Notes: generated by a model not told the origin, from the letters alone. A DNA stretch of 64,000 bases from Xanthobacteraceae bacterium (GCA_023954195.1 JAMLIK010000001.1:372001-436000); one strand, 5' to 3'. Shown: positions 13,865-22,167, counted from the stretch's first letter. Translations and numbers: made by a program.

Positions 13865-15268
13865 TCAGCGGCCGTCCGGGATGCGGACCCCGATCCAGCT
13901 ATCGCGGACCTGATGGTAGTGAACGCTGGGATCGTAGACGGTGGTGCGCAATCCGAGCACCTGCGGCGACAGCCGGCCGATGGCGCTGAGAACCGAATAG
14001 GACGCCACCACCCGATCGTGCTGCGCCGTCACCAGGGCGACGCGCGCGTTGACCAGCGCCTGCTGGGCGTTGAGGACGTCGAGCGTGGTGCGCTGTCCGG
14101 CCTTGGCTTCCTCGCGAACGCCATTGAGCGCGATCTCGGAGGCCGTGACCTGCGCCTTGGCGGAGGCGACCTGCGACTTCGCCGCCTGCAATTGCCCCCA
14201 GTTCTGCACCACCGTGGCGCGGGCCTGATCGCGCACCTGCTCCAGCGTCAGGCGCTGCTGCGCCAGCGTTTCTTTCGACTGGCGGATCAGCGCGTACTCG
14301 GCGCCGCCCTGATAGAGCGGCACCGACACCTGGGCGATCGCCGACGCCTGGAATGCCTTCGGCGAGGTGATGTTCTGTTCCCAGCCCTGTTGCGCGTTGA
14401 GTTGCAGGCTGACGGTCGGGAACAGCGCGCCCTCGGCGACCTTGACCTGGAGATGGCTGACGTCGATGCCGAACATCGCGGCGATGACATTTGGGTTCTC
14501 GACCAGGCCGAGATTGATGGCGCCGGGCAGCGTGGTCGGCAGGAAGCGGTCGACCGGCGATCCCGGCGCGAGCCGGCCCGGCTCGTTGCCGATGATGCGG
14601 CGATAGTTCGAGCGCGTGGTGTTCAGCGTCGCTTCCGCCGACAGTTCCTGGGTTTTGCCGGCGGCAAGCTGCGCCTCCGATTGCGCCACGTCGGTGCGGG
14701 TCACCTCGCCGACGGTGAAGCGGTCGCGGGTCTGCTTCAGGGTCTGTTCCAGCACGCGGACGTTGCTGCGCTGAACCTCGACGATGGCGGCGTCGCGCAA
14801 ATAGTCCATGTAGATGCTAGCGGCCGACAACAGCACGCTCTGCTCCAGCACCCGGAGCCCCTCGCGCGCCGCCGAAACCTGGCTTTCCGCCGCACGGGTG
14901 CGATTCGCGGTTTGCTGCCCGTTGTACAGGGTCTGGGTCGCTGTGATGCCGACCGCCCGCGGAACCTGGGTGCCGTGAAGCTTGGTCGTTCCCGCGCCCA
15001 CCCCGGTCGACACATCGGAATACTGGTAGCCGGCGCTGGCGGTGACGGCGACCCTGGGCCGATAGCCCGACAACGCCTGCGGCACGTTCTCGTCGGTGAC
15101 GCGCACCTGCGCCCGCTGGGCGTTGAGCTGCGGATTGTCCTGATAGGCGCGCACCAGCGCCCCCTCGATGGTTTCGGCCAGAACGGGGGTCGCGCCAGCC
15201 AGGCCCAGCAGCAAAGCCGCGACCGCCACTCCGGTTACTCTGTTCAACGCAGCCATCCAGACATCCAT
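13865..15268 (-). CDS. tolC: TolC-family outer-membrane efflux protein
   Basis: Outer-membrane channel of type I secretion and tripartite efflux, ~467 aa. A signal peptide (VAVAALLLGLAGATPVLA) precedes mature TIEGALVRAYQDNPQLNAQR, the usual OEP start. Two internal OEP repeats with long helices and NRTRAAESQVSAARE-type segments follow. The ATG at 15268 has AAGAAG just upstream; a further ATG at 15295 and one at 15256 are alternatives. The PCMT-family gene lies upstream on the same strand, a frequent pair in this group. Confidence 0.92.
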   Translation of the reverse strand: MDVWMAALNRVTGVAVAALLLGLAGATPVLAETIEGALVRAYQDNPQLNAQRAQVRVTDENVPQALSGYRPRVAVTASAGYQYSDVSTGVGAGTTKLHGTQVPRAVGITATQTLYNGQQTANRTRAAESQVSAAREGLRVLEQSVLLSAASIYMDYLRDAAIVEVQRSNVRVLEQTLKQTRDRFTVGEVTRTDVAQSEAQLAAGKTQELSAEATLNTTRSNYRRIIGNEPGRLAPGSPVDRFLPTTLPGAINLGLVENPNVIAAMFGIDVSHLQVKVAEGALFPTVSLQLNAQQGWEQNITSPKAFQASAIAQVSVPLYQGGAEYALIRQSKETLAQQRLTLEQVRDQARATVVQNWGQLQAAKSQVASAKAQVTASEIALNGVREEAKAGQRTTLDVLNAQQALVNARVALVTAQHDRVVASYSVLSAIGRLSPQVLGLRTTVYDPSVHYHQVRDSWIGVRIPDGR

Positions 15269-15450
15269 TCTTCTTGCAGGCCGATCCGGCGGCATCCGAA
15301 TCGGCCGGTCTCGGCCACACCCCGCCGGGCGGCATCATAGTTTCCGCGATAAACGGACGGAACCCCTCGGGAGCCGCGAACGGCGGAAACTCCACAAGTG
15401 GCGCAACGGAGCCACAGCCCGGTGCGGGCGGGAACGACGAATCGAGGCAG

Positions 15451-16119
15451 CTAGAAAACGAACTCCGGGGTTTGCCGCATGCCCGGAAGCAGGCGCGCGG
15501 AGGCGTCGAACAGGATACGGCTGCCGAAATCGTCGTGCGAGTGCGTCACCAGGGTCGCGCGCTGGACATTGCCGTCCGCGAACACGCCGACCAGCCGTCC
15601 GCCCTCCTTCAGCTGGCGATACAATTCGTTCGGGACGATCTCGGTCGCTCCCTCCAGCACGATCACGTCATACGGCGCTTGCGCCGGATTCCCCTCCGCC
15701 ACCGGCGCGACCGCGACGGCGACATCGGCCAGGCCAAGCTTGTCGAGCGCGGCCCGCGCCCGTGCCGCCAGCGCACCATCGGGATCGGTGGCGACCACTC
15801 GCGCGGCGAGCCTCGCCGCCAGCGCCGCCGTGTACCCGGACGCGCAGCCGACCACCAGCACGCCGTCGGTCGGCCGCACCTCGGCGGCTTGCAGCAGCCG
15901 CGCGACCACGACGGGTTTTTGCAGGAAACGGTTGTCTCCGACTTCGAGATCGAGGTCGAGATAAGCCATCGCCATCCTGTCGTCGGGAACGAAGGCCTCG
16001 CGCGGCACCGTCAGCATGGCGTCGATGACGCGAGTGTCGGTCACATCGCTGGTGCGGACCTGGCCATCGACCATTTTCTGGCGGGCGATCACGAAATCGG
16101 ACGTCACGAAGTCGGACAT
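15451..16119 (-). CDS. protein-L-isoaspartate O-methyltransferase family protein
   Basis: SAM-dependent methyltransferase of the PCMT family, 222 aa. N-terminal ARQKMVDGQVRTSDVTD and VPREAFVP match the family, and motif I is the variant VLVVGCASGYTAALAA. The adjacent FLQKPVVVARLLQ replaces the usual ISQPYIV segment. Divergence from canonical Pcm means repair of isoaspartate is not certain. It is upstream of tolC on the same strand and may be co-transcribed with it. Confidence 0.8.
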   Translation of the reverse strand: MSDFVTSDFVIARQKMVDGQVRTSDVTDTRVIDAMLTVPREAFVPDDRMAMAYLDLDLEVGDNRFLQKPVVVARLLQAAEVRPTDGVLVVGCASGYTAALAARLAARVVATDPDGALAARARAALDKLGLADVAVAVAPVAEGNPAQAPYDVIVLEGATEIVPNELYRQLKEGGRLVGVFADGNVQRATLVTHSHDDFGSRILFDASARLLPGMRQTPEFVF

Positions 16120-16448
16120 GAGCGATCCTTAGGGGGATTGTCGAGCACTCGCCGGGAGCGCCCGTTACGGCTGGAATATCGATTCGCATGCGCGGCCCGC
16201 GACGGTCGGCGAAGCGGGCGCAAGCCGGAGCAGTAGGGCAGCGCGCCCGTCGATGCAAGAGACTGAAGGAGGACCCGAGGCATGGCCCCCGCGCCGCATC
16301 GCCGGCCCGTCGCCACGACGGATCCGAGCCGTTCCGCGCAGATGCGGGCCTCAGGGTTGAAGATGCGAAAACCCGATCTATTTCTCTTTGCAAGCCGCGA
16401 AGGCTTTGTTATACGCTCCCGCAACGCACGCTTTTGCTGCGGCTCTGT
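16120..16448. other. 329-base gap upstream of tRNA-Asn
   Basis: Divergent region between the PCMT-family gene and tRNA-Asn. It contains the tRNA promoter candidate at 16388-16415. Apart from this no gene or repeat was recognised. Confidence 0.4.
16388..16415 (+). promoter_or_regulatory. candidate tRNA-Asn promoter
   Basis: TTGCAA (16388-16393) and TATACG (16410-16415) are separated by 16 bases, with tRNA-Asn starting 33 bases after the -10 box. Spacing and sequence fit a housekeeping promoter. Confidence 0.5.
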
Positions 16449-16523
16449 TCCCTGGTAGCTCAGTGGTAGAGCAACCGGCTGTTAACCGGTTGGTCGCTGG
16501 TTCGAATCCGGCCCGGGGAGCCA
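16449..16523 (+). tRNA. tRNA-Asn (anticodon GTT)
   Basis: The 75-nt gene includes an encoded CCA. The acceptor stem TCCCTGG pairs with CCGGGGA, the anticodon loop contains CTGTTAA, and the T-arm has GGTTCGAATCC. Its 3' 45 bases are duplicated at 34414-34458, so it is the integration target of the island; the gene stays intact because the element supplied an identical 3' end. Confidence 0.97.
16479..16523 (+). repeat. attL: 45-bp direct repeat in tRNA-Asn
   Basis: Bases 16479-16523 (anticodon loop to CCA) are identical to 34414-34458. Similarity continues less perfectly, with TCAAGCACTTAGC in both flanks. This bounds the island on the left. Confidence 0.95.
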
Positions 16524-16580
16524 ACAATTTCAAGCACTTAGCAACGAAATGACAAAGCTCCTCACGGGGCTTTTCGCTTA

Positions 16581-16601
16581 TTTGGCAACATTTTTGGCAA
16601 C
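16581..16601 (+). repeat. integrase arm-type sites, left end
   Basis: TTTGGCAAC occurs twice (16581-16589, 16593-16601), 12 bases apart, 58-78 bases inside attL. The same 9-mer recurs at the right end at 34262-34281, so these are probable integrase arm-binding sites. Confidence 0.65.
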
Positions 16602-16628
16602 AAGCGACTGATTTGGCTTTCAGACAGC

Positions 16629-16655
16629 AAAAAGCCGCCCCCTTTCGGGAGCGGC
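16629..16655 (-). terminator. intrinsic terminator at the end of the leftward island transcript
   Basis: On the leftward strand a 9-bp stem (GCCGCTCCC / GGGGGCGGC, one G-U pair) with a GAAA loop is followed by TTTTT. It lies 20 bases after the stop of the last leftward gene and insulates the tRNA side. Confidence 0.8.
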
Positions 16656-16675
16656 GTTGGTGGTGGTGGTGAAGG

Positions 16676-17089
16676 TCAGGCGGTCGGGGCGTCCGGCATT
16701 GCCTCGACGTCACGGATCAGGCTGACGATCCATTTCATATCAAAGTCGAGATCGTCAAACGCTGCTTGATTGACCTTATGCGCGAGGAAGTAGCGCGCCC
16801 CTTTTGCCTTGAGCTTCAAGCCCGCCAATGTATGTGCTGGAAGCCGCATGATTTCTTGGCAGATAGGGTCCATCAGTTCATCGATTGGATCGGGATCATC
16901 GGATTCGGCCAGCGTTGCATCGCGAAGTTTGGCGAATGCGTTGAATTTCCACTCCAGCGCCATCAGTTCGGAATCGCCGTCAGTCGCCTTACGAGGCTCG
17001 CTGGCGCGTTTTTTTGATTTCCGCTGTCTGGTGGCGGCTACTGCCTTAATCGCACCAGCGGCGCTCTCTGGCGACTTGCGGGTGCTCAT
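16676..17089 (-). CDS. hypothetical island protein
   Basis: Protein of 137 aa with no recognised family. The first ~45 residues are basic and low-complexity (Ala/Lys/Arg/Ser-rich, likely disordered); the rest is helical and mixed-charge (LDFDMKWIVSLIRDVEAMP). It overlaps the preceding 83-aa gene by 4 bases (ATGA) and is followed by the terminator at 16629-16655, so it is the last gene of the leftward unit. Confidence 0.6.
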   Translation of the reverse strand: MSTRKSPESAAGAIKAVAATRQRKSKKRASEPRKATDGDSELMALEWKFNAFAKLRDATLAESDDPDPIDELMDPICQEIMRLPAHTLAGLKLKAKGARYFLAHKVNQAAFDDLDFDMKWIVSLIRDVEAMPDAPTA

Positions 17090-17337
17090 GCTGCCACCCT
17101 TTCGCTCTCAAACGCCTGATGGAAGCCGCGCTCAATCGCCTGCGCGTGGTCAAGCATTGTCAGCGTCAAGCGATGAAATCCGGGCGAAACATCGTTGCCG
17201 AAAACGCCAGCCGCAGCGATGTTTTCGAGCATGGTGACATATTGCCGGATGGCAAAAATGTCGTCCTCCAAGCTCAAGAAGATGTTGGCGGGATCGGGTT
17301 TTGCGGACGTGTGTGTGGTAGATTCAGAATCAGCCAT
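17086..17337 (-). CDS. hypothetical island protein
   Basis: Small 83-aa, acidic, helical protein of unknown function. The segment FLSLEDDIFAIRQYVTMLENI looks like an amphipathic helix, and the following part carries several histidines. AGGAG lies 5 bases before the ATG at 17337. It is coupled to the 137-aa gene by a 4-base overlap and faces the RHH gene across a divergent region with two palindromes. Confidence 0.6.
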   Translation of the reverse strand: MADSESTTHTSAKPDPANIFLSLEDDIFAIRQYVTMLENIAAAGVFGNDVSPGFHRLTLTMLDHAQAIERGFHQAFESERVAA

Positions 17338-17400
17338 GATCGCTCCTATTCAGCGGGTGTGGTCAGGGCCGTGAGCGAGGTGCCACCCTTGCTCCGGCCC

Positions 17401-17440
17401 GTTGTCGCTATGGACAACAGTTCCATCATGTCATGATGGA
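17401..17440. promoter_or_regulatory. two adjacent palindromes, candidate operators
   Basis: GTTGTC-gctatg-GACAAC (17401-17418) is a perfect 6-bp inverted repeat. TCCATCATGTCATGATGGA (17422-17440) is a perfect 19-base palindrome 3 bases later. They lie in the 200-base divergent space between the leftward 83-aa gene and the rightward RHH gene, where an RHH autorepressor would be expected to bind. Confidence 0.55.
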
Positions 17441-17538
17441 TGCACATGTCAACCTGCTTGCGCTTGTAGGCAGGCTCCGCTACCACGGCAAACCACCATG
17501 CTCTTCTGCCAATTGTGGCAAATCGAAAGGAACGGACG

Positions 17539-17709
17539 ATGACCGGCCTGATAAAGGCGGCCAGTCAAAAACTGGATCAGCGGATTCCCGTCATGATGTC
17601 GGGCGAGGATGTGAAGGCCATCGACGAGTGGCGGCGGCACCAAGAGGACTTACCGAATCGGTCGGAAGCCGTGCGGCGGCTAGTCGCTATGGCGCTGAAG
17701 GCGAAGTGA
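17539..17709 (+). CDS. ribbon-helix-helix DNA-binding protein
   Basis: Small 56-aa protein with a classic RHH fold: beta strand RIPVMMS, helix 1 EDVKAIDEWRRHQ, turn DLPNRS, helix 2 EAVRRLVAMALKA. The ATG at 17539 follows GAAAGGAACGG; an in-frame ATG at 17515 is less likely. It is the only rightward gene of the island and has no toxin ORF behind it, so it is more likely a regulator than an antitoxin. The palindromes just upstream are plausible targets. Confidence 0.75.
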   Translation: MTGLIKAASQKLDQRIPVMMSGEDVKAIDEWRRHQEDLPNRSEAVRRLVAMALKAK

Positions 17710-17978
17710 CGGTCGTCGTCTTGCTTGGCGCGGATGCGTGCCAATCCATCGCTGAAAAGCCAATGGAATCAATTGGGATTGGATGCCGTGGCATAGCCGT
17801 GGTATTGCCAGGTTCAACCTAGAATGAACGTCTGCCCCGTTTGGGTTGACGCTGGATCTAGCGTTTTCAAGGGGTTGTAGACCCCCCTTGGGGGACGGAC
17901 CAATTTCGGGCCGTCCTACCCTTTGAATAGTTGCCCTCCACGGTTCCGGCGCGATCAGGAGACCTTGCAGCGAGCCAT

Positions 17979-18512
17979 CTAAGCTTTATGCAGATCGATA
18001 AATAGGATGGGAGTTTCGAGGGCTCGATTAGCCGCAGTATCAAGGATCGTAAATCCGCACTTATTCTCGTAGAATGAAACAGCGCTGGATTTTGAATCTA
18101 CGACAACGAAACGGCATCCGACATAGGGGCAAATATGCGTTCGGATGATTCCAAGAGAAAAATCGATCAGCGCTTTACCGATGCCTTGCCCCTTGTAGCG
18201 GTGATCCACCGCTAACCGGGCAATTTTCACAGCGGGGCAGTTATCGTAGGTATAACGCAAATCCCCAAACTGATTTTCGTGCTGGGTCTCGATCTGCCCA
18301 CAAACCAATGTGATATAGGCCAGCGGTTTTTTAGGATTTATAGCGTTAAAGGCGCCGTACGTGCGTGCCAAGTTCGCGTTGTGGAACTTTCTAGCTTGCT
18401 TGTTTAGAAAGATCTTCAACGGGAGATTGTGTGGGTCAGGACCAACAGAAAGCCCGGCGAGGCTATCACCGGGCTCAATGTTCCGTATTTCAATGTCATC
18501 GACCGAGATCAA
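17979..18512 (-). CDS. GNAT-family acetyltransferase, probable toxin
   Basis: N-acetyltransferase of 177 aa with the acetyl-CoA motif KIARLAVDHRYKGQGIGKALIDFSL (R/Q-x-x-G-x-G/A as YKGQGIG) and C-terminal SSAVSFYENKCGF. Size and architecture match GNAT toxins such as TacT/AtaT, which acetylate charged tRNA. It starts with TTG directly after the TAA of a 62-aa gene, so the two are coupled. AT-richer sequence than the flanking chromosome supports acquisition. A non-toxic acetyltransferase is possible. Confidence 0.75.
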   Translation of the reverse strand: MISVDDIEIRNIEPGDSLAGLSVGPDPHNLPLKIFLNKQARKFHNANLARTYGAFNAINPKKPLAYITLVCGQIETQHENQFGDLRYTYDNCPAVKIARLAVDHRYKGQGIGKALIDFSLGIIRTHICPYVGCRFVVVDSKSSAVSFYENKCGFTILDTAANRALETPILFIDLHKA

Positions 18513-18701
18513 TTAGCGGCGCTTTAAAGAAACGGTGACCCTTCCTTTATTCTCGTTGAATTGACGAACAATTTCAACTCCGCGCTGCATGGAATCCTTG
18601 GCAACCTGTTTCGGCTTACCATAGGCGACTTGATTTCGAAATTTCTTGGCGTCCTCATCTGTTAAGGTGACCCGCCCGAACGAGTTAGAATGTATGCTCA
18701 A
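18513..18701 (-). CDS. small protein, probable antitoxin of the GNAT toxin
   Basis: Of 62 aa when started at the TTG at 18701, which has AAGGAGG 5 bases upstream; a GTG at 18725 is the longer alternative. It contains a strand-like RVTLTDEDAKKF segment, a basic middle and VTVSLKRR at the end. It does not show the usual DUF1778 RHH pattern of GNAT antitoxins. Position, size and coupling to the acetyltransferase suggest an antitoxin; the family is not recognised. Confidence 0.55.
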   Translation of the reverse strand: MSIHSNSFGRVTLTDEDAKKFRNQVAYGKPKQVAKDSMQRGVEIVRQFNENKGRVTVSLKRR

Positions 18702-18722
18702 CGTGGCCTCCTTTCCTTCAGG

Positions 18723-18754
18723 CACTAAAGTCTATTCGTCAGGTGAATTTAGTG
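18723..18754. promoter_or_regulatory. inverted repeat upstream of the toxin-antitoxin pair
   Basis: CACTAAA (18723-18729) and TTTAGTG (18748-18754) are perfect inverted arms 18 bases apart, 22 bases upstream of the preferred antitoxin start. This is where an autoregulating antitoxin complex would bind. Confidence 0.5.
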
Positions 18755-18963
18755 TTTCATTAGCAGGAGCCAAAGGGGTTGACAAAGTTCCATTTTTTGG
18801 TTACGCTCGCCCCGCTTTCGAGCCTAGCGGCGCAAACGTAACTTTTTCGGCCCAAAAATATATTTGATATGGCCAAGATTTTACGGGGCAATCTTATTGC
18901 CCTATCACCGCGATACCCAAGCCCCTTTATATTCCCGGTGATCGCGGGTTGCTGATGCGGTGT

Positions 18964-19617
18964 TCATGCCGCCACCTTCCCGCCGATCCTGTCGGGCCAG
19001 CGATGGATGATGCGGGAATGGACGCCGTTGGCGTCGATCGTGGTTAGCTGGGCGAAGCCGCCGACGCCAACAATGTCCTCAAATCGGCTCTCGCGTTGCG
19101 CCTGCATAATCGCGAGACCGTCCGCAACTGGATCAAGCCCATCAACGCCGCGACCGTTGGCGATATTCTGAATGCGGCCATGAACATCCGCGTTAGCCGG
19201 CGTTGCGGAAAAGCCGATAAGATCGATGATGGCCCACGGCTCGCCATAACGGTCGTGCGATGCGACTAGGTATGCTGAGGGCCCGGTCGTCTCCGACAGT
19301 CCGGCAATGACAACTTCAAAGTCAGATCCCAAGCTGCATTGGCCCAACAGGTGCTCGAATTGGTCAGCGCAGTTTTGTAAGACGGAAACGATGTTAGCCT
19401 TTAGGTCATCGAACGACCCCGCCAAGGATAGTACTTCGGCGATCGGCGCCAGGCCAAGGAAAGGGCCTCGCATCGCCATCGCGGCATTGATATGTGGCAG
19501 CATCCGCACTTTCGGCAAGATCGCTTGGATCTCGCCATCTGGCAGATATGCGGCGGCATCGGTATAGAGATGAACGCGGTCATTCTGAATCAGCGTATTG
19601 ATCGCCGACATGCTCAC
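18964..19617 (-). CDS. phage-type protein, possible Ntn-hydrolase fold
   Basis: Protein of 217 aa. The N-terminal pattern DRVHLYTDAAAYLPDGEIQ followed by KVRMLPHINAAMAMRG resembles the proteasome/HslV-like Ntn-hydrolase proteins found beside phage tail genes, but no catalytic N-terminal Thr/Ser can be assigned with certainty. It overlaps the tail-assembly-like gene by 4 bases. Family assignment is by pattern recall, so function is open; a structural or tail-associated role is inferred from context. Confidence 0.5.
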   Translation of the reverse strand: MSMSAINTLIQNDRVHLYTDAAAYLPDGEIQAILPKVRMLPHINAAMAMRGPFLGLAPIAEVLSLAGSFDDLKANIVSVLQNCADQFEHLLGQCSLGSDFEVVIAGLSETTGPSAYLVASHDRYGEPWAIIDLIGFSATPANADVHGRIQNIANGRGVDGLDPVADGLAIMQAQRESRFEDIVGVGGFAQLTTIDANGVHSRIIHRWPDRIGGKVAA

Positions 19618-20090
19618 TTCTCCAAAATATTGATTCTGAGTTCGCCGCCGAGCCCGATGCCGCCGGTGATCGCGCTACCGACCCAACCCGCCACGCTAAA
19701 CTGAGCAGCAAGCGCCGGCCCCGCCCACGCTGCGAACGCGGATATAGCAATCAACGCGACCAATCCGAGAACCTGCTTACCTTGCTTGCCGTTACCGCCT
19801 CGGGGGAACGAGACGAACCTGACGTTGTCATTCGCGGCGATCTTGGTTCGTCGCCAATCCTTGCGAAGCACCGCCTCGCCGTTCACCTCAAGGATCGTCG
19901 GCAGACGCTTTGAAAACTGCCAACCGTACTTCGGATCGCGGGTCGCCCAGCCGGTGCGCCGCAGGAATGCGGTGATCGTTTCGCCCTTACGCGGAACCGC
20001 CTGCGCCACCTGAAGGCCCGGCGCGACCTCATGAACTACTGGATTGCGAGCCACTCTCATTTTGCTGATTTGCTCAACGGCGGTTGGCAT
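19614..20090 (-). CDS. tail assembly protein-like (gpI-like or truncated central fibre N-terminus)
   Basis: Protein of 158 aa. The N-terminal half reads like the beta-grasp domain of lambda gpI-type proteins (ILEVNGEAVLRKDWRRTKI, DNVRFVSFPRGGNG). The second half has two hydrophobic stretches (VLGLVALIAISAFAAWAGPAL, VAGWVGSAITGGIG). In phages such a domain stands alone or begins the central tail fibre; here it ends after ELRINILEK. It is the only tail-type gene of the island and may interface with a helper phage tail. Confidence 0.55.
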   Translation of the reverse strand: MPTAVEQISKMRVARNPVVHEVAPGLQVAQAVPRKGETITAFLRRTGWATRDPKYGWQFSKRLPTILEVNGEAVLRKDWRRTKIAANDNVRFVSFPRGGNGKQGKQVLGLVALIAISAFAAWAGPALAAQFSVAGWVGSAITGGIGLGGELRINILEK

Positions 20091-20100
20091 TTCGCCTCCT

Positions 20101-21699
20101 TTACCAAGCGATGGTTCTTAAATCGCGGGTTTCGTAAATCGATCGCTGCGACCCGCCATCCATGGCGCGGCCGAACGCCATGGCAGCGGCGACGAGACAA
20201 TCGATCGCATCATGGCTGCGGCGTTTGCTGATGTAGATCAGGCCGGTTTCAGCGGGGATTGGGACGGCATCGACGACGGCTTTACGCAATAGCGGTTGTC
20301 CGCCGTGACGGAACTTGCGGGCCAGGATTGCTTTTTGAAGCGCTAAATAGAACGGGTGCATCACCAGTGGACGCTGTTCAATCTGGGCGACCGGATAATC
20401 CTCTTCCGCCAGAGCCGCCATCATCTTCGCCGCGAACTTCGGATCGTAACCGATTTCGGTCACGTCATAGAGTTCGCAAAGATCGCGGATCTTGGCGGCG
20501 ATGACGTCGTCATCGATCAAATCGCCGTGGATGATGTTGATGTCGCCGTTTTCGCGCCAACGCTGCCAAGGCAGGTCCGGCGTCTCTTCCGCACGGCGGC
20601 GGAATGTCGTTTCAGGGAGAAACGGAAAGCAGAGGATATCGGCGCCGCCGTCATCATCTGGGAATGCCAGCGCAATGGCCGTGATGTCATAGGACTTCGA
20701 AAGATCGATACCCATGACGCAGGACCGGCCTTCAAGGCTCTTGAGGTCGATTGGCGCGGCACCCTCATCATAGATAGACATATCCATCCAGCCGGCGGCG
20801 CTGCCATCAGACCAAATATTTAGGTGTGTCTGCTTGAAACCCTCGCGAAGCTGCGGCAATTCACGCGCCATCCGCGCTTCGGATCGCAACTCATCAAGTA
20901 CGGGAAAGCCGTCCGCCAAGCCGGGATTAACTTGGTGCCAGAGATTTTCGTCTAGCCAATCGGCCTTTTCATCTGCGGCAAAAAGTATCGGAAGGAAGGT
21001 CGGGTCGTATGCCGGATCCTCGGCAACCTTCTTGGCGTACTTAAACATCTCCCAACACACACCTTCCGGCTTGTCGCCGGCCGTGGTGATGACAACGGCA
21101 AGCGAACCGGTAACTTTCGACGTGCCTGTCTTAAGCGATTTCCAAAGGTCATAACCCCGCCAGCAGTGCAACTCGTCCGCCACGAGAAGGGAAATCGTTT
21201 TGCCGTGCTGGGCATCACCTTCAGCGCTAATCGCTGTATAGACGGACCTGGATTTGTTGTGCTCAATACGGTTCTTCGTATCGCGAACGCGCGTTGCGTC
21301 CATCAACCGCTGATCCATCTGAATCAGTGCAACGGCTTCATCGAAAGCAATGCGAGCCTGAGTCCTGTCAGAGCCGGCAGAGACAACTTGCCCGTGAGGA
21401 CGTTGCGCCGGGCCAATGGTGTGACCCAATGCTAGGATTGAGGCCAACGAACTTTTGCGGGAGCCGCGTGGCAAGAGCGCAAACACTGTCCTGATCTGGC
21501 GATTGCCGTTTACGTCATCAGGTCCGTATATGCGCTCTATAATCCGTCTCTGCCATTTAAAGGGCAACGGGCGCTTGTCATCACCCTCTGCGGCGGGATG
21601 ACGAAGCAAATCGGCAAAGGCAAGCATTCGTGCAGCCCGGCCTTGCGGGTCCGGAATGACGGAGTCGTCAAATACCCAAGCGGGTGTAATCGTCGCCAT
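20101..21699 (-). CDS. phage terminase large subunit
   Basis: DNA-packaging motor, 532 aa. The ATPase domain has a Walker-A-like loop LLPRGSRKSS (variant in which SR replaces the usual NG before K) and Walker B ISLLVADELH; the downstream coupling motif is VVITTAGD. The nuclease domain has acidic MGIDLSKSYDITA and a later EIGYDPKF. The ATG at 21699 starts MATITPAWVFDDSV and overlaps the terminase small subunit by 32 bases. Upstream in-frame codons are shadow. All domains seem present. Confidence 0.92.
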   Translation of the reverse strand: MATITPAWVFDDSVIPDPQGRAARMLAFADLLRHPAAEGDDKRPLPFKWQRRIIERIYGPDDVNGNRQIRTVFALLPRGSRKSSLASILALGHTIGPAQRPHGQVVSAGSDRTQARIAFDEAVALIQMDQRLMDATRVRDTKNRIEHNKSRSVYTAISAEGDAQHGKTISLLVADELHCWRGYDLWKSLKTGTSKVTGSLAVVITTAGDKPEGVCWEMFKYAKKVAEDPAYDPTFLPILFAADEKADWLDENLWHQVNPGLADGFPVLDELRSEARMARELPQLREGFKQTHLNIWSDGSAAGWMDMSIYDEGAAPIDLKSLEGRSCVMGIDLSKSYDITAIALAFPDDDGGADILCFPFLPETTFRRRAEETPDLPWQRWRENGDINIIHGDLIDDDVIAAKIRDLCELYDVTEIGYDPKFAAKMMAALAEEDYPVAQIEQRPLVMHPFYLALQKAILARKFRHGGQPLLRKAVVDAVPIPAETGLIYISKRRSHDAIDCLVAAAMAFGRAMDGGSQRSIYETRDLRTIAW

Positions 21700-22075
21700 C
21701 GGCGGCCGGATCCTTCGTCGGGTTCGTGGTGTGGCCGGAGCCAATGATTCCGAGGCGCTTTGCGAGCTGAAGCGCGTTCTGCGATGCACGGTTGCGAGCA
21801 CCAATCAGAGGATGAGCGCGGGGAACGCCGTTGCCGCCATAAACGACCATGGACTTGGCGCGGGCCAATTCCTCGTCGCAATCCGCAATCATTGCCATGG
21901 CGGCGACGTAAGAGGTGAGCAGCGGCGCGTTTTCCTCGGTCAGCGAACCCTTCGCCCGCAACAGCACAGCGAGCCTTGTCCACTCAGCCCGAGCCGCCTT
22001 GTTCAGCGACTTCGGCGGAATGAATGCGGGGTTCTCCGCTTGCTTCGGCACCAGTTTAACAACCTTGCTGGCCAT
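21668..22075 (-). CDS. phage terminase small subunit, P27 family
   Basis: DNA-recognition subunit of the packaging machine, 135 aa from the ATG at 22075 (an ATG at 22096 is also in frame). Typical P27 features: FIPPKSLNKAARAEWTRLAVLL, helix-rich TEENAPLLTSYVAAMA, and a C-terminal HPLIGARNRASQNALQLAKRLGI-type segment. It lies directly before and overlaps terL, next to an HNH gene, the usual HNH-TerS-TerL order. Confidence 0.88.
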   Translation of the reverse strand: MASKVVKLVPKQAENPAFIPPKSLNKAARAEWTRLAVLLRAKGSLTEENAPLLTSYVAAMAMIADCDEELARAKSMVVYGGNGVPRAHPLIGARNRASQNALQLAKRLGIIGSGHTTNPTKDPAADGDDYTRLGI

Positions 22076-22167
22076 AGAATTTGCCTTCAATCTCAATGGG
22101 AAAAGTTCCGGGGTGTCTCACGTCGCCCACCCCATGCGGTCAGCGCCCCCTTAACTGAACTCTCGAC

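Noticed and set aside
17539-17709. RHH gene as the antitoxin of the nearby GNAT gene
   Set aside because: It is on the opposite strand and 270 bases away, while another small gene is directly coupled to the GNAT gene.
17868-17890. CAAGGGG / CCCCTTG hairpin downstream of the RHH gene
   Set aside because: It could end RHH transcription, but there is no T-run on either strand and the stem is short, so it was not listed as a terminator.
18886-18902. GGGCAA / TTGCCC hairpin between the toxin-antitoxin pair and the phage-type gene
   Set aside because: Short stem without a T-tract; may be chance in an AT-richer region.
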